Of a DNA stretch of 37,091 bases, positions 32,217-37,091 are shown piece after piece. The notes beneath the pieces were generated by a model that was given only the letters and a program-made list of their open reading frames with translations, was not told the origin of the DNA and ran no database searches. The first letter of the stretch is position 1. Every line of letters starts with the position of its first letter. Source of the DNA: Deltaproteobacteria bacterium tcs-42 (GTDB lineage Bacteria > Desulfobacterota > Desulfuromonadia > Desulfuromonadales > Geopsychrobacteraceae); the NCBI GenBank assembly GCA_002049545.1, contig LLYT01000017.1:1-37091 (forward strand). The letters run 5' to 3'. The position numbers were made by a program, and so were the translations under genes.

Positions 32217-33743
32217 ATGTTTTTGCCCCTTTATCCCAATGACAATAAATTACAGATGGGGCTGGCACTCGCTTTTTATGAAAAAGGTGATTTTGGCAGA
32301 GGCATCACAATACTGGAGAAATTGTTAAAGGATAAACCCGCTGACCCGGATTTATTGCGCTTGCTCGGTCGGGGATATTCTGATCTTGAAGAGTGGGCCA
32401 AGTCCTGTGAGATTTACCAGCAACTCCTGGTTATGGATCCTACAGACCTCGATATTCGGGAGTCGATGATCAAGTGTGAAATTGACAGTTCTCAATATGA
32501 TCGTGCTCTGGCAGAACTGGAGGAGTGGAAGGACGCTTTTTTCAAAGCTGATCGCCTGGACCATTTAAAAGAATATTATGAAATTCTCAAGGAACAGCTG
32601 GTTGATAATAGTGTCGTTTACCAGACTCTTGATTCGATTTATGAATTATCCGGCGAGGGTGACAAGTTACTCGATATCATCTCTGAAAAAGAAGATCAGC
32701 CCGATGAAATAAATATTGATGAAACTCTTTCTGACTCTTTACTGGGTTCAGCTGATGACGATATCGAAACTTCTGATGTTGAAAATATGACGTCAGATAT
32801 TGTTGAGGAAGAAACGGTTGATCTGCAACTGGAATCGTCGCTCGACGGTGAGTCGTCAGGTGAAAGTGCAGAGACAGACGCAATTATAGAATTGGATATT
32901 GATGATAGTTTCGAACTAACGCAGGATAAAGGTAACGATTTTGATTTCTCTTTTGATCTGGAGGGAGAAGAGACACAAGAATCGACCCCGGCGGTTACAC
33001 ATAACCTGCAGGGCGATTTAGAAGAAACTGAATTTTATATTCAACAGGGGTTATACGCAGAGGCAGAAAAATTATGCCACGATATTCTGGCCTATGAGCC
33101 CGATTCTGCAGAGTGCCGTTTGAAACTTGAAGAAATTGAGGGTTTACTGAATCAGGAGAAGGAACAGTCAGCCGTTGCTATGAAGCCCCATCCTGTCAGC
33201 CCTTTGCCCGATGATATCACTGACTTTAATTTTGATCTCGATTCACTTCAGCCAGATGAGTCTGCTGAGAAAAAGATTTTTAAAACGGATGTCGATGAGC
33301 AGATTGCTGCTGATGATATGGAATCTCACTATAACCTCGGGATAGCTTATCGGGAGATGGGTTTGTTGGATGATGCTATCAGTGAGTTTGAAAAAGCGGA
33401 GAAGGAGCCTTCCCGTTTTGTTGATTGTCAAATACTGAAAGGGCTCAGCTTTTCAGATAAAATTGACTACGACAATGCCGAGAAGATGTTCCAGCAAGCC
33501 CTCGATTCTACCCTTTTAGAGGATATGCAGCGGCTGAATCTTGGTTATGAGCTTGGTCTTCTCTATGAACGTGCCGAACGCTCCAACGACGCATTAATCA
33601 GTTATGAGGATGTTTTTTCCCAGGATAATAATTATCGGGATGTCCGGGAGAAAATTTCTGTATTGAAAAGTACTCTTGGCATTGAGGAGGAGAGTTCCTC
33701 GATCGCAATGGAAGAGAAAAAAGAGCGGATTTCTTTTCTCTAA
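32217..33743 (+). CDS. TPR protein, C-terminal part of the frameshifted gene
   Basis: About 508 residues from the ATG at 32217, but the frame is open from about 32166 and the ATG has no ribosome site, so it is probably not an independent start. TPR units occupy about 1–140; a very acidic low-complexity segment (about 165–265) follows; then more TPRs (E-F-Y-I-Q-Q-G-L-Y-A-E-A-E-K-L, S-H-Y-N-L-G-I-A-Y-R-E-M-G-L-L-D-D-A-I-S-E-F-E-K-A). Motif D-F-D-F-S-F-D-L recurs as D-F-N-F-D-L-D-S-L. It may function as a protein scaffold with the downstream ATPase. If the frameshift is real, the chain is split or lost. Confidence 0.82.
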   Translation: MFLPLYPNDNKLQMGLALAFYEKGDFGRGITILEKLLKDKPADPDLLRLLGRGYSDLEEWAKSCEIYQQLLVMDPTDLDIRESMIKCEIDSSQYDRALAELEEWKDAFFKADRLDHLKEYYEILKEQLVDNSVVYQTLDSIYELSGEGDKLLDIISEKEDQPDEINIDETLSDSLLGSADDDIETSDVENMTSDIVEEETVDLQLESSLDGESSGESAETDAIIELDIDDSFELTQDKGNDFDFSFDLEGEETQESTPAVTHNLQGDLEETEFYIQQGLYAEAEKLCHDILAYEPDSAECRLKLEEIEGLLNQEKEQSAVAMKPHPVSPLPDDITDFNFDLDSLQPDESAEKKIFKTDVDEQIAADDMESHYNLGIAYREMGLLDDAISEFEKAEKEPSRFVDCQILKGLSFSDKIDYDNAEKMFQQALDSTLLEDMQRLNLGYELGLLYERAERSNDALISYEDVFSQDNNYRDVREKISVLKSTLGIEEESSSIAMEEKKERISFL

Positions 33744-33806
33744 AATCGAGTCCGCTGCAGTTTGATCGCCTCCTGATCTTAACCTGTAGTTTTCCTTGGA
33801 GTCTAT

Positions 33807-34721
33807 ATGGGTTATACCGACCATTTCAATTTTGAACGTGAACCGTTTTCAAATGCTCCGAACGCCAAGTTTTACTTTGACAGTGAACAGCATAATCAGG
33901 CTTTGATGAGGCTGAAATACTCTGTTGATACAGATAAAGGTCTGGCTGTTCTGGTCGGTGGGGTGGGGACTGGAAAAACCACCCTCGCAAGACGCATGCT
34001 CGACAATCTCCCCTTTGATAAATACGAATCTTCATTGTTGGTGATGATTCACTCTGCGATTACTCCTGAGTGGATTATGTCCCGAATCTGTATGCAATTA
34101 GGGGTGAAAAACCCGGACATCAGTCCCCTGAAAATGCTGAAACAGCTTTATGAACGGCTGCTGGAAATTGAGAAAGAGGGGCGCAAGGCAGTTGTCCTGA
34201 TCGATGAAGCACAAATGCTGCAAACGCGAGAGTTGATGGAAGAGTTTCGTGGGCTGTTAAATCTGGAAAATCCAGAGAAAAAACTGCTCAATATTATTTT
34301 TTTCGGCTTACCCGAACTGGATGATATCATGAAACTGGATGCGCCGTTGGCTCAACGGGTTGCTTTTAAGTACACTTTGAAGCCACTTTCCGCTGAAGCG
34401 GCGCACGAATATATCAATTACCGGTTGCAGGTTGTGGGTTGTGACGACCCTCCCTTTACCGATGAAGCTTTAGAGTTGATCCATAACTTTTCCGGGGGGG
34501 TTCCGAGATTAATCAATACAATCTGCGATAACGCTCTGTTTGAAACTTTTTTACGCCATGGTACGGAAGTCACCGGCACGATTATTAATAGTGTAGCAGA
34601 AGATCTTGGCCTGGTTACAGTTGGGGTGACCATGTCACCATCAGTCGATATTCAGGAAGAGAGTGAGGATGATGAATTAGATGATATTGAGATTATCTTC
34701 GATGGATTAGAAGAAAATTAA
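33807..34721 (+). CDS. ExeA/GspA-like AAA+ ATPase
   Basis: A 304-residue AAA_22-type ATPase. N-terminal Y-T-D-H-F-N-F-E-R-E-P-F-S-N-A-P-N is the ExeA-family start; Walker A G-G-V-G-T-G-K-T-T (about 51–59); Walker B A-V-V-L-I-D-E-A-Q (about 129–137); sensor region I-I-F-F-G-L-P-E-L; arginine finger region A-Q-R-V-A-F-K-Y; C-terminal P-R-L-I-N-T-I-C-D-N-A-L. An acidic tail ends the protein. ExeA helps build secretin pores, so a link with PilQ is possible but inferred. No transmembrane helix or peptidoglycan-binding domain is evident, unlike full-length ExeA. GGAG ribosome site present. Confidence 0.9.
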   Translation: MGYTDHFNFEREPFSNAPNAKFYFDSEQHNQALMRLKYSVDTDKGLAVLVGGVGTGKTTLARRMLDNLPFDKYESSLLVMIHSAITPEWIMSRICMQLGVKNPDISPLKMLKQLYERLLEIEKEGRKAVVLIDEAQMLQTRELMEEFRGLLNLENPEKKLLNIIFFGLPELDDIMKLDAPLAQRVAFKYTLKPLSAEAAHEYINYRLQVVGCDDPPFTDEALELIHNFSGGVPRLINTICDNALFETFLRHGTEVTGTIINSVAEDLGLVTVGVTMSPSVDIQEESEDDELDDIEIIFDGLEEN

Positions 34722-34789
34722 TTTCGAATCTGGATAGCGGATAACCAGAATTCAGAAATAACAGGCTTGCTGTGAAAATCTAATTTATG

Positions 34790-34827
34790 ATAGCGGTCGG
34801 GTAATCTCCCGACCGCTATCTTTTTTT
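34790..34827 (+). terminator. Intrinsic terminator after the ExeA-like gene
   Basis: A perfect 12-bp stem (34790–34801 with 34808–34819) of A-T-A-G-C-G-G-T-C-G-G-G type with a six-base loop, then C and seven T. It ends 16 bases before mutL, so mutL needs its own promoter, which was not found, or depends on read-through. Confidence 0.95.
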
Positions 34828-34843
34828 AATCCGAAAAGTCATA

Positions 34844-36712
34844 ATGTCACTTATGGAAACTAAAATACATATTTTACCTGAAGAATTATGCAACAAAATT
34901 GCCGCTGGTGAGGTCGTTGAACGCCCCTCTTCGGTCGTTAAGGAATTGCTTGAAAACGCGCTGGATGCAGGAGCTTCGGATATTCTGGTTGAACTGGAAG
35001 CAGGGGGGAAGCGGTTGATTCGGATCACAGATAATGGTTGTGGTATGAATCGACAGGATGCATTCCTCTCATTTGAACGCCATGCAACAAGTAAGATTCG
35101 CACCGATACCGATCTGTTTGCCCTTATAACCCTCGGTTTTCGTGGTGAAGCTTTGGCGTCTATTGCGTCGGTTTCCCGGCTGCAATTAAAGACCTGTGAT
35201 AATGATAACGGCCTTGGACAGCAAATTTATGCTGAAGGGGGCAAAATCAAAAATGCCGATGAGATTGGACTCCCCCGTGGGACAGTTATCGAGGTGAGGA
35301 ATCTTTTTTTTAATTTACCTGCGCGAAAAAAATTCTTACGCAAAGAACAGACCGAGCTTGGCCACGCAGCAGATGTTGTCACCAAGCAAGCTCTGGCAAA
35401 CCCGACGGTCAGTTTTCGTTTAAAACATAACGATCGTAAAATGCTCGATTTGCGACGTGAAAAAGGGGTTCGCGAGCGTGTTGCTGCATTGCTGGGGAGA
35501 TCGTTGCTGCCCGATTTGCTCCTGGTCGAGTCGCAGAACGGAGACGACCTGCGGTTGACCGGGTTGATTTCCCAGCCACAATTGACCCGTTCAGCGGCTT
35601 CCCATATTTATACCTTTATCAATGGTCGTTATATCCGTGATCGCGTGGTTCAACACGCAGTTATGGATGGCTACCGCCACTTGTTGATGAAGGGGCGCTA
35701 TCCGGTGGTGGTGTTATTTTTAGAGATAGATCCTGCGCAGGTGGATGTTAATGTCCATCCTACCAAGCATGAAGTTCGTTTTCGTGAGCAATCGCTGGTT
35801 CACGATTTTATTGCAAAAAATCTGCAACAGATACTCCGCCCGGCAGAATGGCTGGAAAGGCCGACCTTTGAGCCCCCTGATGAAAAAGTGGAGAACCATT
35901 CACCTGAACCTCAGATCCAGATAAGTGAGGAGGTCCAGGGTGTGCAACCACACGATTCTGTCAGGGAACCCGCAGGCTATTATTCTCATCCTGCAGAAAA
36001 CTGTCAGCACCGTCAGCCCCTTCCGGAAGGGGCTGAACCGCGATTTGTTGACGCCAGTCAACCGTTGCAGCGCTCAGGGAACGATTTTGCCGATAATCAG
36101 TATCGTTTGCCGGGAAGTGAGGCGAGTGGATTCTTCACCCGGTTGCAGATACTCGGGCAATATCATCAAAGCTATATCCTTTGTCAGGATGGCGCCGATT
36201 TGATTTTGATTGATCAACATGCCGCTCATGAACGGGTTGGTTTTGAAAAACTGCGACATGCTTATGCCGCTGGTACTATCCCCAGTCAGACATTGCTGTT
36301 TCCGGAAGTATTAGAGCTTGATTTTAACAGTGCAACCGCTCTTGGTGATCAGCAACAGGAACTGGCAGGCCTCGGATTTCAGATTGAACCGTTCGGGGGG
36401 AAAGCCTTTGCCTTGAAAGCGATTCCGCAGCTGTTGGGGAACCGGGATGCCGTTAAGCTGGTTGTTGATGTTGCGTTGGAGCTGGAGAGGATAGGTCGTA
36501 CCGGACAGCTGCGTGACTCGATTGATGAAATCCTGATTTTGATGGCCTGCCACAGTGTCATACGTGCCAATCAGGCTCTTGCCACTGTCGAAATTAAAGC
36601 CCTGTTTCAGGAACTTGACAAGATAGATTTTAAGGCCAATTGCCCTCATGGTCGCCCGGTGATGCAGCGTATGACTTTAACTGAAGTTGAACGCCTGTTC
36701 AGGCGACAGTAA
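34844..36712 (+). CDS. mutL: DNA mismatch repair protein MutL (endonuclease type)
   Basis: A 622-residue MutL. GHKL ATPase motifs: E-L-L-E-N-A-L-D-A-G-A (about 34–44), D-N-G-C-G-M (about 63–68), T-L-G-F-R-G-E-A-L-A-S-I (about 94–105). A divergent linker (about 340–430) is followed by the C-terminal dimer/nuclease domain: D-Q-H-A-A-H-E-R-V-G-F-E fits the metal-binding DQHA(X)2E(X)4E endonuclease motif, with A-C-H-S-V-I-R-A and C-P-H-G-R-P-V near the end. It therefore nicks DNA itself, as expected for bacteria lacking MutH. ATG 34844 used; ATG 34853 possible. Confidence 0.96.
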   Translation: MSLMETKIHILPEELCNKIAAGEVVERPSSVVKELLENALDAGASDILVELEAGGKRLIRITDNGCGMNRQDAFLSFERHATSKIRTDTDLFALITLGFRGEALASIASVSRLQLKTCDNDNGLGQQIYAEGGKIKNADEIGLPRGTVIEVRNLFFNLPARKKFLRKEQTELGHAADVVTKQALANPTVSFRLKHNDRKMLDLRREKGVRERVAALLGRSLLPDLLLVESQNGDDLRLTGLISQPQLTRSAASHIYTFINGRYIRDRVVQHAVMDGYRHLLMKGRYPVVVLFLEIDPAQVDVNVHPTKHEVRFREQSLVHDFIAKNLQQILRPAEWLERPTFEPPDEKVENHSPEPQIQISEEVQGVQPHDSVREPAGYYSHPAENCQHRQPLPEGAEPRFVDASQPLQRSGNDFADNQYRLPGSEASGFFTRLQILGQYHQSYILCQDGADLILIDQHAAHERVGFEKLRHAYAAGTIPSQTLLFPEVLELDFNSATALGDQQQELAGLGFQIEPFGGKAFALKAIPQLLGNRDAVKLVVDVALELERIGRTGQLRDSIDEILILMACHSVIRANQALATVEIKALFQELDKIDFKANCPHGRPVMQRMTLTEVERLFRRQ

Positions 36713-37091
36713 TGGCTATTTCTGCCAAGTAAGGGTTGGCGTCGATTACATTTGTTGTGAACCACTGAGGATATTAAAACTATCTTCACGCAGAACAGGC
36801 GTAGGGGGATTTTTGCGATTAAATCAGAGAAAAGATGAAGGAGTTCTCTTCCGCTTCAGACGCTGTGACTCAATGGTCATCATCTTTGTTCTGGATATAA
36901 AGTAGTTTTGTAACGGGCGACTCGCAGCCCGTTTCCCTCAGTGACGGTGACAGTCCGTCCCTGTGTAACCGTGAGAGACATAGGAGGCCAACATCAGGAT
37001 TATCACTCCGGGTAGCACCTCCCCGTCGCACCCATCGAACGGGGTTGCCGGAGGTAAGTAACTCGCTACGTCGTGAGGCGGGCGGGAGAAG
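36713..37091. other. Non-coding right edge, start of a structured RNA-like segment
   Basis: A 379-base stretch after mutL with no convincing gene. The left part (36713–36905) has a 72-residue overlapping frame of no recognisable family, rejected as a gene. From about 36911 the composition turns GC-rich and forms stems: AACGGGC/GCCCGTT (36912–36918, 36927–36933), GACGG/CCGTC (36943–36947, 36955–36959), CCCCGT/ACGGGG (37021–37026, 37039–37044) and the alternative ACCTCC/GGAGGT (37017–37022, 37050–37055). The segment continues past the window. It may be the 5' region (domain I) of a group II intron or another large non-coding RNA. Confidence 0.45.

Noticed and set aside
32161-32217. Programmed -1 ribosomal frameshift joining the two TPR ORFs
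   Set aside because: No slippery heptamer, downstream pseudoknot or internal Shine–Dalgarno was seen; a mutation or sequence error is simpler.
36687-36905. 72-residue ORF overlapping the end of mutL
   Set aside because: No ribosome site, overlaps mutL out of frame, low-complexity Cys/Arg/Phe composition, no recognisable family.

Overview
The window looks like the chromosome of an anaerobic Desulfuromonadales/Geobacter-type bacterium (Desulfobacterota, formerly Deltaproteobacteria). This is inferred from gene order and protein character, not from a database search. The main signs are a pilD–xre–pilMNOPQ–aroB block, a TPR gene and a roadblock gene next to aroQ–M24 peptidase–accBC, an mqnA (futalosine menaquinone) gene, yicC–gmk–rpoZ–rel, pyrK–pyrD(1B), a DHH-CBS-tRNA nucleotidyltransferase fusion, scpA–scpB–rluB, a TPR/ExeA-type ATPase pair and mutL. 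No rRNA, tRNA or CRISPR array was found.

Left edge (1–3180): a visibly AT-rich accessory segment. It holds an AbiE-type type IV toxin–antitoxin pair (AbiEi cut by the window edge, AbiEii complete), a convergent Fic-family gene whose catalytic His is replaced by Gln, and a single Y1 (HUH) REP-type transposase with a DnaA-domain-IV-like tail, bracketed by short inverted repeats.

Pilus block (3207–9455): prepilin peptidase pilD; a near-consensus sigma-70 promoter in front of a small XRE regulator; then pilM, pilN, pilO, pilP and pilQ, closed by a strong intrinsic terminator. PilM carries an unusual 24-codon in-frame insertion bounded by a 37-bp perfect direct repeat.

Shikimate and lipid block (9470–15166): aroB, a TPR protein, a roadblock/LC7 protein, aroQ, an M24 Xaa-Pro-type peptidase, accB and accC, ended by a strong terminator. 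mqnA follows alone.

Nucleotide and stringent-response block (16201–20653): yicC, gmk, rpoZ, a long RelA/SpoT homologue with an intact synthetase but a clearly degenerate hydrolase domain, and ridA, then a terminator. On the minus strand come rpmB, a DUF523/TudS-like gene, purN and purM. On the plus strand follow rimI, pyrK, pyrD and the 900-residue DHH–CBS–nucleotidyltransferase fusion.

Right part (28479–37091): an M50 membrane protease, scpA–scpB–rluB (chromosome segregation plus rRNA pseudouridylation), a roughly 146-bp imperfect palindromic element, a TPR gene split by an apparent one-base frameshift, an ExeA-like AAA ATPase with its own terminator, endonuclease-type mutL, and a GC-rich non-coding segment that looks like structured RNA and runs off the window (possibly the 5' part of a group II intron).

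Most genes are housekeeping genes in tightly packed operons with overlapping starts and stops. The most unusual signals are the PilM insertion, the hydrolase-dead Rel protein, the catalytically altered Fic protein, the palindromic element beside a frameshifted TPR gene, and the right-edge structured segment.
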